From Nitrososphaera sp. (GTDB taxonomy: Archaea > Thermoproteota > Nitrososphaeria > Nitrososphaerales > Nitrososphaeraceae): 64,000 nt of DNA. The position numbers and the translations under genes were made by a program. Below are positions 8,101 to 16,932 of the stretch, in pieces. Numbering within the stretch: position 1 is the stretch's first letter; the number at the start of each line of letters is the position of its first letter. Where the stretch lies: NCBI RefSeq assembly GCF_013388945.1, contig NZ_JACAEH010000002.1:1-64000 (forward strand), read 5' to 3'. Below the pieces are notes generated by a model. The model did not search any database and was not told the origin of the DNA. It worked only from the letters and a program-made list of their open reading frames with translations.

Positions 8101-10674
8101 ATGCGGCAGGTGCTGGACAGTTTGGCGGCAAGAAGAGGATTCTTTGCGTTTCTGATGGCCGCCCTGTTCTTTGCGTCGCTTTCAACCATCCTGTTCGAGC
8201 TGGCGCTGACTAGAGTATTTTCCATAATCCTCTGGTACGACTATGCGTTCATGGCAATCTCTGTCGCGTTCTTCGGCCTCGGGATAGGCTCGCTTCTCGT
8301 GCACATCCAAAAAGACCGCGGCGAGCAGCGGGGGGCGGGCAGGCTCGGGCGCCTGCTCTCCGTGCCTCCGATGGAGCCGGCGGCAGTCACCAAAAAGATA
8401 ATCCAGTACTCTGTCGCGTACGCCGTTTCCGTGCCTGTATTCATTTTCGTCATCACGCAGATCCCGCCCGACCCGTCGTTTGTATACCTGTTCTACCTTG
8501 CGTCGTCTGTGCCGTTCTTTTTCGTCGGGTCGATAATGGCGCTGATATTCTTTGCCATGCCAAGGCAGATAAGCAAGCTCTATTTTGCCGACCTTGTAGG
8601 CGCCGCATCTGCTGCATTGCTCCTGGACCCCCTGATGCGCGGGCTCGGAGCCGAGCCGGTGCTCCTCTTTACCGCCCTGCTCGTCGCAGGCTCCTCGATA
8701 ATAGGCGCGCTGGCGCTCTCAAGGAATAGCAGAAAAGCGGGCCCTGCGATTATGACGCGCGGGCAAAAGGCATACTCTGCAGGGATCTTTGCAGGCGTGG
8801 TGGCAATGCTCGTTATGGGAAGCCCTGCAATGGCTGCTGCCATCGCGTCGCCGGGCGCGCTTGGCGCCGACGACTTTTTGAAGGTCGACCCGGGCCCGAA
8901 CAAGGGCCTGTACTGGCAGCTGAAAAACCCGCAGCGGTTTGAGCACCTGTCGACGCAGTGGAACTCTTTTTCAAGGATAGACGTGACAAGGCAGGTCCTG
9001 TTTGACAACGTCGACACTACCGGCGACAGCCCTGTCAGGAACACGAGGGAGCTTGCAAACATCATCATCGACGCAGACGCCGGGACTCCAATCTACGAAT
9101 GGAGCGGCGAAAAGGGCGAGCTTGGATGGATGCGGCAGTACATGGACTACACTCCGTACGAGATAGCAAAGACCGACAAGGCGCTTGTGATTGGAAGCGG
9201 GGGCGGCCAGGACGTGATGATGGCCCTTGCAGGCGGCGCGGACAGGGTCACTGCAGTCGAGATAAACCCGACGATAGTGTCCACAGTGCAGCAGTATGCC
9301 GGCGAGGGTAGCGTGTACGGCAGGGACGACGTCGAGCTGCACGTCGACGACGGCAGGCGCTTCATAGGATCTACGAGCGAGAAATACGACGTGATAACCA
9401 TCAAGCTGGTCGACTCGTGGGCCGCGCAGCTTGCCGGCGGCTACGCGCTTTCAGAAAACTACCTCTACACCACCGAGGCGTTCCAGCACTACATCAATCA
9501 TCTGGACGGGGGCGACAGCATGCTTGCCATGATCCGGTGGAGCTTTGAGCTGCCGAGGCTCATGCCCGTCGTGGCAGACGCGCTGCAAGAAGAGACCGGC
9601 AAGAGCAGGGAGGAGATAGCAAGCCACATCGTGGTGATCGAAGACAGGCCCGGCCTGTACTTTGGCCGGCTTGACGACACGGAGACCTACTATCCGGTGC
9701 TCGTGATGGTCAAGGCCACGCCCTTTACGGAGGAGCAGATAGACCTGATAAGGCAAAAGGTCGAAGACGGCAGGGCGGAGACGATAATGCTCGGGAGCGA
9801 GCAGACAAGCCCGCCTTATGACATGCTGTTCTCAACAGGCAGTATCGACGACTACAACCAGCACGTCTCTTCCGTGATAGGCATAAACCCGGCAGTGACG
9901 ACGGACGACTCGCCGTTTTACTTTGCAAGGGACCTTGTGCCGCAGCAGATGATAATCCTGCTTGCAACAGTCCTTGCGATCTCTGCGGCGCTGTCTGTAG
10001 TTCTGGTGCGCCACGCCAGAAGGATGAAAGACCGATCTAAAGAAAACGGGGACTCGAAGGCGCGCAACGCGGCGTTTGTGATGTTTGCCATCTTTATCGG
10101 CCTCGGATTCATGATACTGGAAATAACGTTCATCCAAAAGTTCCTGCTTTTGCTCGGGACGCCCATCATGGCCCTTACAGTGATACTGTTCTCGATACTG
10201 CTCTCAAGCGGCATAGGCGCCTACGTCAGCGGCAGGCTTTTCAGAGAGAGGTCGCACAAGGCCGTGTTCGTGTCAGTGCCAGTGCTTGCAGGCATGATAC
10301 TGTTCTACCTCTTTTCACTGCCCGGCATAATCGACTCGAGCATAGTGATGGAACTGCCTGCAAGGGCCGCGCTCACGTTTGCCCTCCTGTCGCCGGCAGG
10401 CCTGCTCATGGGGTTCCAGTTCCCGTCGCTCATCAGGATGGCGTCTTTTGGCAACGGCGGCGAAAACAAGACGACGCTGCTGTGGGGCATAAACGTCGTG
10501 GCGTCAATAGTAGGCACTGTCCTGGCCGCGCTCCTGGCAATGCTAATCGGCTTTAACTGGAACCTGATAGTCGGCCTTGCGATGTATGCAGGGGCCGGGG
10601 CGTCGGCGTACGTGGCGTTTGTTGCAAGCAGGAGATACGCAAACCAGGCGCTCCCGGTCGCAGGGCGCAAATGA
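8101..10674 (+). CDS. polytopic membrane protein with spermidine-synthase-like domain
   Basis: An 857-residue three-part protein. Residues 1-250 contain about six membrane segments. Residues about 350-520 form a class I methyltransferase/aminopropyltransferase Rossmann domain: ALVIGSGGGQDVMMAL (nucleotide loop), VTAVEINPTI (acidic ribose ligand), VDDGRRFI and a following aspartate region, as in spermidine synthase. Residues about 645-850 add about six to seven more membrane segments. A run of aaggggatga precedes the ATG. Such fused proteins are widespread but biochemically obscure; polyamine synthesis is possible, but the membrane context suggests modification or transport of another substrate. 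Confidence 0.78.
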   Translation: MRQVLDSLAARRGFFAFLMAALFFASLSTILFELALTRVFSIILWYDYAFMAISVAFFGLGIGSLLVHIQKDRGEQRGAGRLGRLLSVPPMEPAAVTKKIIQYSVAYAVSVPVFIFVITQIPPDPSFVYLFYLASSVPFFFVGSIMALIFFAMPRQISKLYFADLVGAASAALLLDPLMRGLGAEPVLLFTALLVAGSSIIGALALSRNSRKAGPAIMTRGQKAYSAGIFAGVVAMLVMGSPAMAAAIASPGALGADDFLKVDPGPNKGLYWQLKNPQRFEHLSTQWNSFSRIDVTRQVLFDNVDTTGDSPVRNTRELANIIIDADAGTPIYEWSGEKGELGWMRQYMDYTPYEIAKTDKALVIGSGGGQDVMMALAGGADRVTAVEINPTIVSTVQQYAGEGSVYGRDDVELHVDDGRRFIGSTSEKYDVITIKLVDSWAAQLAGGYALSENYLYTTEAFQHYINHLDGGDSMLAMIRWSFELPRLMPVVADALQEETGKSREEIASHIVVIEDRPGLYFGRLDDTETYYPVLVMVKATPFTEEQIDLIRQKVEDGRAETIMLGSEQTSPPYDMLFSTGSIDDYNQHVSSVIGINPAVTTDDSPFYFARDLVPQQMIILLATVLAISAALSVVLVRHARRMKDRSKENGDSKARNAAFVMFAIFIGLGFMILEITFIQKFLLLLGTPIMALTVILFSILLSSGIGAYVSGRLFRERSHKAVFVSVPVLAGMILFYLFSLPGIIDSSIVMELPARAALTFALLSPAGLLMGFQFPSLIRMASFGNGGENKTTLLWGINVVASIVGTVLAALLAMLIGFNWNLIVGLAMYAGAGASAYVAFVASRRYANQALPVAGRK

Positions 10675-10709
10675 CGTAAACGCTCAAAAGCGATGCTGCA
10701 CGCTAGCGT

Positions 10710-12155
10710 CTAGCCAAGGTGTGCTATCGACGAGTAGGGGCGCAGGGTAAGCTCTGCCTTGCCTTCCTTGCCCGGGCCGGCTGTCGCGCCTATGACCCTG
10801 ATTCTGTCGCCGACGCTCAGCCTGCCCACCTGCGGGCTCTGGGCGCGCCAGCCCACCAGGCGTATCTCGCCCGTGTCGTCGCCAAGAAGCGTCGACGAGA
10901 CTGACACGGACTCGCCGGACTTTGTGCTCACGTCGCTGCTCTCAGGCGCCTGCAAGACTATGGCCTCTACAACGACTGGTACCGGCTCGTTTGTCGCCAC
11001 GATGTTCCTTATCTTGCTCTCGAATTTTTCGAGCCTTGGAAAAGAAGAGTCGTCGTCGATTACGCGGATATAGGAATCCTCCTTTGCAAGCGTGACTGCG
11101 TTGCCAAATATCCTTGAAGGCACGCATTCGACCATCGTGCCCGGTTCCAGCGTCTTTGCTGACGCAAGCGAGTTGTCGACTGTCAGCGTCAGAGGCCGGC
11201 CAGCCCTGTCGACAGCAAGGCACAAAAAGCTTCCCCTGCCGGTCTCCTCGCCCACCGATATTATGCGCAGAGGCATCACGTCGACGTCCTGCTGCGAGCC
11301 GGAAAACTCTAGAATCGTGCCCTCGTCGCCGTGGAGCTCAAAGTCGCCGTTTCCATACTGCGGGTTGCCCTGCTTTACGCGCACGCCAATCAGGCGCACC
11401 TTGGTGCCCGTCTTGAAGACCTTGGGTATCCTGGACTCGTCGACGTTCCATATCACGGCACGCAGCGTCCTTGTGCCTGCCTCGTTTGACACCTGCATCT
11501 GGAGCGACTTGCTAGGCTCGCCGCGCTGGTTCACAAACTCGCTTATCCTGGGGTTTGTATTGACAAGCCCTGAAATTACTGCGCTGTCCTGCGTCTCTTT
11601 CACGTCGTCTACAGTCACCGTCACAGAGTCGATGCCGGGGATGTCCTTTTCGTCCTGCAGCACCTCGAGCGCGCTGTAGCTTCCAAGGTTTATGATGGGC
11701 TTGCCGTCAAGGCCCGCCCTGACGTAGCCCTTGATTATTTTGACAAGGTCGCCGGCCTGGAGCCCCATCTCGTCGGGGGCGACTACCTGCTTGTCCCAGA
11801 GCTTTACCCGCACCTTTGCATCCTTGTCAAACACGACTATGGTCCGGGTGGACGACTGCTCGTTGCTGTCTTTTTTCGTAAAGTTGTGGACAGGGTAGAT
11901 GTTCATTATCCTGCCTGTCACCGTTATGTCCTTGGCGCCGACGTACAGGTCCTTCAGGCCTGATTGTGTCTTTGGAGCGCTGTCAAACGACACGCCAAGA
12001 TCTGCAGCTACAAGGAAAAGCGCGCCCTGGTCTGTCAGGTAGCCTGCTCCGACCTTGCGCTTTTTCTCCTCGACCATGTCGCGTACCTGGTCGGACGTAA
12101 GGTCGGGCTTTTGCTTCAGAAGCGAGTTGACCATGTCGATAAAGCTAAGCGACAA
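10710..12155 (-). CDS. rpa: RPA-like single-stranded DNA-binding protein (multiple OB folds)
   Basis: This 481-residue protein resembles the archaeal replication protein A large subunit. After an N-terminal helical domain (1-70) there are about four OB folds: about 75-170 (ITVTGRIMNIYPV...VRVKLWDK), 185-285 (RTLRAVIWNVD...KVRLIGVRVK), 290-370, and 390-480 (PVVVEAIVLQAP...IRLVGWRAQS). No zinc-finger cysteines are seen in the last OB fold, unlike some euryarchaeal RPAs. It would coat single-stranded DNA during replication and repair. A single-OB SSB role is unlikely at this size. Confidence 0.85.
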   Translation of the reverse strand: MSLSFIDMVNSLLKQKPDLTSDQVRDMVEEKKRKVGAGYLTDQGALFLVAADLGVSFDSAPKTQSGLKDLYVGAKDITVTGRIMNIYPVHNFTKKDSNEQSSTRTIVVFDKDAKVRVKLWDKQVVAPDEMGLQAGDLVKIIKGYVRAGLDGKPIINLGSYSALEVLQDEKDIPGIDSVTVTVDDVKETQDSAVISGLVNTNPRISEFVNQRGEPSKSLQMQVSNEAGTRTLRAVIWNVDESRIPKVFKTGTKVRLIGVRVKQGNPQYGNGDFELHGDEGTILEFSGSQQDVDVMPLRIISVGEETGRGSFLCLAVDRAGRPLTLTVDNSLASAKTLEPGTMVECVPSRIFGNAVTLAKEDSYIRVIDDDSSFPRLEKFESKIRNIVATNEPVPVVVEAIVLQAPESSDVSTKSGESVSVSSTLLGDDTGEIRLVGWRAQSPQVGRLSVGDRIRVIGATAGPGKEGKAELTLRPYSSIAHLG

Positions 12156-12229
12156 ATGCAGTTCCCCACTCTCATTGAGAGGGCTTGCTAATATATTTTG
12201 AGAAGCGACGACTCGACGATCGAAAAAAC

Positions 12230-12952
12230 CTAGGAATGAAGCTCCGGAATTCGCAGTATGAGCGCCTGCCAGTCGCTGGGCGCCGCCACTCCGCTCAGCA
12301 TCTTGGTGATGATTGCAAACTTGTTTGCCGGCGCGACCTGCATGAGCGCGCGCAGCAGTTTTTCCCGGTCGTTTATGTTCAGCACCGCAAAAGTCTTTGA
12401 AAGCCAGGGCCCGCTGACTTCGGGCGGGACGTGCTCTGACATCTGCCTGAGTATGCTGGCCTGCTCCTCAGTCGTAAAGTGCTCGTACAGGATGGGGAGT
12501 AGGAGCTCGTTTTCCTTGACGACGTGGAGGTGCATCAGCGTGTTGAAGGCAATCGCGTGGCGGTTCAGCCTGTCGTGAAGTTCGCTGTCGGGGCTCTTGC
12601 GGAGCTCGTTCAGTATGTTCGGGATGCTGTCAAGCACCGTGATGCTCTGGTGGTCGTGGTCAAAGATGTATGACGAAGAGAGGTGCTTGAATTTCGACTC
12701 GAGCGCGGGAAACAGGAAATCCTCTTCACCCTGCTCATGGAAAGTAAGACCTTTTTTGATGAACTCGAAATAGTCTGACAGGGATGCTATCTGGCTCTTT
12801 TCCTTCCTGTTCAGCCTCTTTGCAAGCCTTTCAAACTCGTTTGTCTCCCTGAGGATCTGGCCGTGGATCAAAAGGTAGACCTGCGCCGGGCTCTGCGGGT
12901 GGTTGTACGGCTTGAACTTGGAAGACGGCAATTTGTTTCCGGATGATTTCAA
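12230..12952 (-). CDS. hemerythrin-like HHE domain protein
   Basis: A 240-residue mostly helical protein with a four-helix diiron bundle. Likely ligands lie in LLIHGQILRETNEFE, HEQGEEDFLFP (H-x3-E), FDHDHQSITVL and HLHVVKENELLLPIL (H-x4-E), the spacing typical of HHE domains. It may sense or store oxygen, NO or iron in the cytoplasm; nothing in the neighbourhood fixes the role. A further 60 C-terminal residues (about 180-240) form an additional helical part. It is transcribed divergently from the ABC ATPase gene. Confidence 0.82.
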   Translation of the reverse strand: MKSSGNKLPSSKFKPYNHPQSPAQVYLLIHGQILRETNEFERLAKRLNRKEKSQIASLSDYFEFIKKGLTFHEQGEEDFLFPALESKFKHLSSSYIFDHDHQSITVLDSIPNILNELRKSPDSELHDRLNRHAIAFNTLMHLHVVKENELLLPILYEHFTTEEQASILRQMSEHVPPEVSGPWLSKTFAVLNINDREKLLRALMQVAPANKFAIITKMLSGVAAPSDWQALILRIPELHS

Positions 12953-13003
12953 GTTTCTAAAAAAGGTTTTCCGGTTTTTTGAGCTCAGGGAATATTAGCC
13001 GGC

Positions 13004-13960
13004 TTGGACCCTGTAACAGGGGTGGAGTCCTGCATCAGCGTTTCAGACCTGCGCCTGAGTTACGGGCAGGTGGCCGCAGTCGACGGCGTGTCGTTTGACG
13101 TTGACTATGGCAAGGTCTTTGGCTTTTTGGGGCCAAACGGCGCGGGCAAGACCACGACAATCAAGGTGCTCACGACGCTTGTGCACCCGACGTCTGGAAG
13201 CGTCAGCATATTTGGCAAGGACGTCGTGAGACACGCGAGGGAGATAAAAAAGCGCATAGGAGTCGTCCTGCAGGAGCCAAGCTTTGAGGGCAACCTGACT
13301 GTAGAAAAGGCTCTTGACCTGTACGGCATGATGTGGGGGGTGCCCGGCGAGCGCAGGCGCGACAGGGCGCGGGAGCTATTTGACAGGTTTGACCTTGAAG
13401 AGCTCCGGGGCAAGAAAAACGACGAGCTGTCGATAGGGCAGCGCCGGCGGGTGCAGGTCGCCAGGGAGTTCATGCACGACATGGACCTCTTGTTTCTGGA
13501 CGAGCCGACAGTCGGCCTTGACCCTGCCGCAAGGAGGACTCTTCTTGACTACGTGAAAAAGCACGTGCACAGCGGCCTGACTGTGTTCTTTACTACGCAC
13601 ATCATGGAAGAAGTAGAGTACCTGTGCAACGAGCTGGCAATCATCAACAGGGGCAGGATAATGGCTATAGACACTCCTGCGGGATTGAAGCAAAAGTACG
13701 GAGGGGTAAAGGCAGTCGAGATAAAGCTGCGTGAGGAAAAGGCGCGCTCTGTGCTCCCGATAATCAAGCCGCTTGCCGGCGGCTCTGTCATCGAGATCCC
13801 CGCAGAGGATACGATAAGGATAAGCTCTGCAGACGCCCAGGACATGCTGGTAAAGATGATAGAGGCGCTCGCGAAAAACTCGGTCCAGATGGAGAGCGTG
13901 TCGGTGACCCCGCCCACGCTTGAAGAAGTGTTTTTGACGGTTGTAAACGGCGGCCGCTAG
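13004..13960 (+). CDS. ABC transporter ATPase (DrrA/NodI type)
   Basis: A 318-residue ATP-binding subunit of an ABC-2 exporter. Walker A is GPNGAGKTTT, the signature is LSIGQRRRVQVARE, Walker B is LLFLDEPTVGLDP, and the H-loop is TTHIMEEVEYL. The C-terminal 80 residues (GGVKAVEIKLREEK...TPPTLEEVF) match the DrrA extension. Translation may begin at the TTG at 13004 or at an in-frame GTG at 13022. The stop codon shares CTAG with the permease gene, which is unusually convergent instead of downstream. Substrate unknown; drug or lipid export is typical of the family. Confidence 0.92.
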   Translation: MDPVTGVESCISVSDLRLSYGQVAAVDGVSFDVDYGKVFGFLGPNGAGKTTTIKVLTTLVHPTSGSVSIFGKDVVRHAREIKKRIGVVLQEPSFEGNLTVEKALDLYGMMWGVPGERRRDRARELFDRFDLEELRGKKNDELSIGQRRRVQVAREFMHDMDLLFLDEPTVGLDPAARRTLLDYVKKHVHSGLTVFFTTHIMEEVEYLCNELAIINRGRIMAIDTPAGLKQKYGGVKAVEIKLREEKARSVLPIIKPLAGGSVIEIPAEDTIRISSADAQDMLVKMIEALAKNSVQMESVSVTPPTLEEVFLTVVNGGR

Positions 13961-14724
13961 ATCTTCATCCGCAAAAGCGAAAACGTCGCAAGCATGAAGG
14001 TGCCGGCGGTGACGGCGGTTATCACGCCGACCTCGACGTTTGTAAAGAACGTCACCTGGTTGAATATGCCTGCCCTGGTAATGTCGACTATGTATGTAAG
14101 GGGGTTTGCGTAAAACGCCGCGCCAAGCGGCCCCGGGACTCCCTGCGCGGGGTAGAACGCCGAGCTCACAAATGAAAAGAAAAGGAACACGCTGTTGACA
14201 ATGACGTTAAAGCCCTCGCTGCTCTTGAGGCGAGTCGATATTATCACTGCAATCGAGCCAAAGAATATCGCGCCGATAATGAGCGCATAGACGACGTAGA
14301 GCGAGCCAATCGCGGTGGGCTGGGCGCTTCCGACAAGCGTGGGCGAGCCGGCCAGGAGTATGAGGCCGGCGCTTGCAAGCCCCATGAGCATTATCGTGAG
14401 GATGTTGCCGGCGATGTACTCCATCCTTGCAAAGGGCATTACAAGTATCTGCTTGAACATGCCGTTTTTCTTGTCGTTCCAGATTATGCTGCCTGCAGCA
14501 GTGCTGGAGTTCATCATGTTAAAGCCTATCATGCCGGCGGCAAGGTACGCAGGATAGGACACAGACGCGTCGCCTATCTGGACGCCGCCAGCGCCTATCA
14601 GCGCCGAATAAGCGTATCCGGCGACAAAGATGTAGACTATGGGGAACACTATCTGCCAGATAAGAAACACCTTGTCTATCGACGCCACAAGGTTCCGGTA
14701 CAGAAGCATGGTGACTGCGTTCAA
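13957..14724 (-). CDS. ABC-2 type transporter permease
   Basis: A 255-residue membrane subunit with six predicted membrane segments (about 20-45, 60-75, 100-125, 130-160, 170-190, 230-250) and the ABC-2 signature region ANPLTYIVDITRAGIF. It begins MNAVTMLLYRNLVASID, a typical cytoplasmic lead-in. It almost certainly pairs with the convergent ATPase at 13004, with which it shares a 4-base stop overlap. Confidence 0.9.
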   Translation of the reverse strand: MNAVTMLLYRNLVASIDKVFLIWQIVFPIVYIFVAGYAYSALIGAGGVQIGDASVSYPAYLAAGMIGFNMMNSSTAAGSIIWNDKKNGMFKQILVMPFARMEYIAGNILTIMLMGLASAGLILLAGSPTLVGSAQPTAIGSLYVVYALIIGAIFFGSIAVIISTRLKSSEGFNVIVNSVFLFFSFVSSAFYPAQGVPGPLGAAFYANPLTYIVDITRAGIFNQVTFFTNVEVGVITAVTAGTFMLATFSLLRMKI

Positions 14725-14790
14725 GCGCGCGGGAAAATGGGCGGTTTTGGTATATTAATCATCAAGCACAAAAAATAGGAAGATGGGGGC

Positions 14791-14877
14791 CTAGCAGCAG
14801 CCGCAGTCGCACGGTTCTGACTTGCAGCAGCCGTCGACACAGCACTTCTCTGCCTCCCTGCTTTCGTCTCGTGTCAT
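14791..14877 (-). CDS. 28-residue cysteine-rich peptide (metallothionein-like)
   Basis: The minus strand encodes a 28-residue peptide starting MTRDESREAEKCC and ending CDCGCC. Eight of the last 17 residues are cysteine (CC-x3-CC-x4-C-x-C-x-CC), a density typical of metal-chelating peptides. The ATG at 14877 is preceded by gaggtgaaaagg, a strong ribosome-binding site. A TATA-like cttaaata (about 14913-14920) and a 21-base inverted repeat (14894-14914) lie upstream. It is too short for usual gene calling. A metallothionein or copper/zinc chelator is the best guess. Confidence 0.65.
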   Translation of the reverse strand: MTRDESREAEKCCVDGCCKSEPCDCGCC

Positions 14878-14893
14878 CCTTTTCACCTCTGCA

Positions 14894-14914
14894 ATAGTTT
14901 ACTTGGGAAACTAT
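14894..14914. promoter_or_regulatory. inverted-repeat operator before the Cys-rich peptide
   Basis: Perfect seven-base arms atagttt and aaactat flank a seven-base centre (acttggg). The repeat lies between the TATA-like element (about 14913-14920, minus strand) and the expected transcription start near 14890, where archaeal repressors usually bind. A metal-responsive repressor is a reasonable inference. Confidence 0.5.
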
Positions 14915-15003
14915 TTAAGCAGTCGAGTATCCGCCGCTAAAGTTACGGTACTTGCGGAAACTGGTCAGTACGCCCGACCATCACCTTTAATTGTGCCAGA
15001 TGT

Positions 15004-15981
15004 GTGAAAACCTATGTGGTAGACGTAATTTACGGCCGGGGCATCACAGACCTTGCCAGAGAAATGCCCTTTTACATTAGCATCTTCAAAAAGATGATTG
15101 CATACAGGCTGTTCAAGAGCAAGCAGCCGATGTACGCTTCTGTCGACGTCAACAACGTCTGCAACCTGCACTGCACCCACTGCTACTGGTGGCTCAACCG
15201 CAAGGAGGGAGAGGACATGTCTGCAGAGGACTGGCGCAAGATAATCAGAGAAAAGATAAACAAGAACCACCTCTTCGTCGTGACGCTTGTCGGAGGCGAG
15301 CCGACGATGCGCCCGGACGTCATCCAGACCTTCTGCGAGGAGATGCCTCACAGGGTCTGCATCGTCACAAACGGAACGTTCCCGCTAAAGAGGTACGACA
15401 ACCTTTACTTCTACTGGGTCTCAATGGACGGCACCGAGGAGACGCACGACAGGATCCGCGGGCCGGGCTCCTACGCCAAGACAAAGAAGAACATCCTGGA
15501 CTACATAGCAGGCCCTCCAAGGCGCGGCAAGCCAGCGTACAAGGACATCTGGATAACCATGACGATAAACTCCCAGAACTACCACACAGTCGAAGCGCTT
15601 GCAGAGGAGTGGCGGGGCAAGGTGAACAAGATAGGCTTCCAGTTCCACACGCCCTTTGCCAAGGGCGACCCGCTCTTCATGCCCTTTGGTGACAAGAGGA
15701 GCGAGGTGGTGGACAAGATAATCGCCATGAAGAAAAAGTATCCCGACTATGTCATAAACAGCGTCAAGCAGGTGTCCCTCATGAAGGGCAACTGGGGCGG
15801 CGTCGGCACGACGCCCGTCGACTGCCCGTCTTGGGCAATCCTGTCGTTTGACCACATGGGCAGGATAAAGCAGCCATGCTGCATAGGGAGCGCGGACCCC
15901 AAGGCGCAAAAGCCGCTGTGCGAAGAGTGCGGCCTTGGGTGCTATTCCATACTTGTCGCGCAGGGAATCGCCGGCAACTAG
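15004..15981 (+). CDS. radical SAM protein with C-terminal cysteine cluster
   Basis: The 325-residue protein has the radical SAM motif CNLHCTHC at about residues 53-60 (C-x3-C-x2-C, binding a 4Fe-4S cluster), the GGEP motif (VTLVGGEPTMR) and the SMDG motif. C-terminal cysteines (CPSWAILS, PCCIGSADP, CEECGLGCYS) suggest an auxiliary SPASM-like cluster. The start is a GTG at 15004 with ctttaattg about 20 bases ahead. It is loosely like HpnH/MoaA-type enzymes, but the substrate cannot be deduced. It shares a CTAG stop overlap with the following convergent gene. Confidence 0.85.
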   Translation: MKTYVVDVIYGRGITDLAREMPFYISIFKKMIAYRLFKSKQPMYASVDVNNVCNLHCTHCYWWLNRKEGEDMSAEDWRKIIREKINKNHLFVVTLVGGEPTMRPDVIQTFCEEMPHRVCIVTNGTFPLKRYDNLYFYWVSMDGTEETHDRIRGPGSYAKTKKNILDYIAGPPRRGKPAYKDIWITMTINSQNYHTVEALAEEWRGKVNKIGFQFHTPFAKGDPLFMPFGDKRSEVVDKIIAMKKKYPDYVINSVKQVSLMKGNWGGVGTTPVDCPSWAILSFDHMGRIKQPCCIGSADPKAQKPLCEECGLGCYSILVAQGIAGN

Positions 15982-16607
15982 ACGAGCGCAAGCGCCCTGA
16001 CAGGCGAGCCGGTCGCGCCGGCAAGATTGAGCGGAGCGACGACAAGTGTGAACTTCTTTTTCTTTATCTTTTGCAGATTGCAGAGGTTTTCTACCGCAAG
16101 CACGCCTGCAGGCAAAAGAATGTTGTGCGCGCCAAACCTGGCGTCGCGGCCCTGGTCGATGCTCGGCCCGTCGATTCCGACGAGGCTGACCTTCTTTCTC
16201 GCAAGGTATCTTGCAGCGGCCTTTGAGAGGCCGGGGTTTTCAGTCATGTAGTCTTTATGTGAATAATGCTTTTCCCAGCCTGTCGCAAGCACGACCGCGT
16301 CGCCCCGGCGTATATCCTCCCCTTCAATGTCTGCAACGCCGATGGTCTGGCCTGCCTTCTTGGGCAGCCTTACCAGCAGCGCGTCGCACACGAGCCTTGA
16401 CGGCGGTATTTCGTCGATTGCCTTTTTGCCGCGGGCAAAATGCGACGGCGCGTCCATGTGCGTGCCAGTGTGGGTGCTCATAGTCATGACTTCCGAGTCG
16501 TAGCCGTGCACGTCAAGCCGCGACCACTGGATGAAGAACGGCTGCGGCGAGCCCGGGAAAACCTTGATCTCCGGCGACACTCTCATCGTCAAGTCCAGCA
16601 CTCTCAT
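15978..16607 (-). CDS. cyclase/kynurenine formamidase-like hydrolase
   Basis: A 209-residue metal-dependent hydrolase of the cyclase family (PF04199 type). The metal-binding motif HTGTHMDAPSHF is at about residues 47-58, with a later histidine/glutamate region (ARFGAHNILL, LAVENLCNL) completing the site. Family members hydrolyse N-formylkynurenine, isatin or similar amides. No tryptophan-degradation genes lie nearby, so substrate is open. Confidence 0.86.
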   Translation of the reverse strand: MRVLDLTMRVSPEIKVFPGSPQPFFIQWSRLDVHGYDSEVMTMSTHTGTHMDAPSHFARGKKAIDEIPPSRLVCDALLVRLPKKAGQTIGVADIEGEDIRRGDAVVLATGWEKHYSHKDYMTENPGLSKAAARYLARKKVSLVGIDGPSIDQGRDARFGAHNILLPAGVLAVENLCNLQKIKKKKFTLVVAPLNLAGATGSPVRALALV

Positions 16608-16680
16608 GGCACAGGATCGGGAATTCTGCTTAATAAGCAGGCTACGATTTGTTTAATAACTTAGAAGACGATATAGAGCC

Positions 16681-16932
16681 ATGCCAACAGCGTACGTCCT
16701 TATCAACTGCGACCTCGGTTCTGAAGACGACATCATCCGCGAGCTGAAAAAACTCCCAGAGGCCGTAGAAGTGAGCGGCGTCTACGGCGTGTACGACATC
16801 ATCGCCAAGATACGCTCAGACAGTATGGACAAGCTGAGGGAGACAATCACCTGGCACGTCAGAAAGATAGACAAGGTGCGCTCGACTCTGACGATGATAG
16901 TGATAGAGGGTCAGGGCGAAAAGAAGGTCTAG
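16681..16932 (+). CDS. stand-alone Lrp/AsnC ligand-binding (RAM) protein
   Basis: An 83-residue protein consisting only of the alpha-beta RAM domain of Lrp/AsnC regulators, without the N-terminal helix-turn-helix. It begins MPTAYVLINCDLGSEDDIIR, with the typical GVYGVYDIIAKI and STLTMIVIE strands. Such proteins form oligomers that bind amino acids. A close paralogue is encoded at 22255-22485. It is convergent with the aminotransferase gene and overlaps its stop by CTAG. Confidence 0.9.
   Translation: MPTAYVLINCDLGSEDDIIRELKKLPEAVEVSGVYGVYDIIAKIRSDSMDKLRETITWHVRKIDKVRSTLTMIVIEGQGEKKV

Noticed and set aside
15189-15692. 167-codon frame inside the radical SAM gene
   Set aside because: Shifted frame of a secure gene; highly charged artefact of GC-rich coding.
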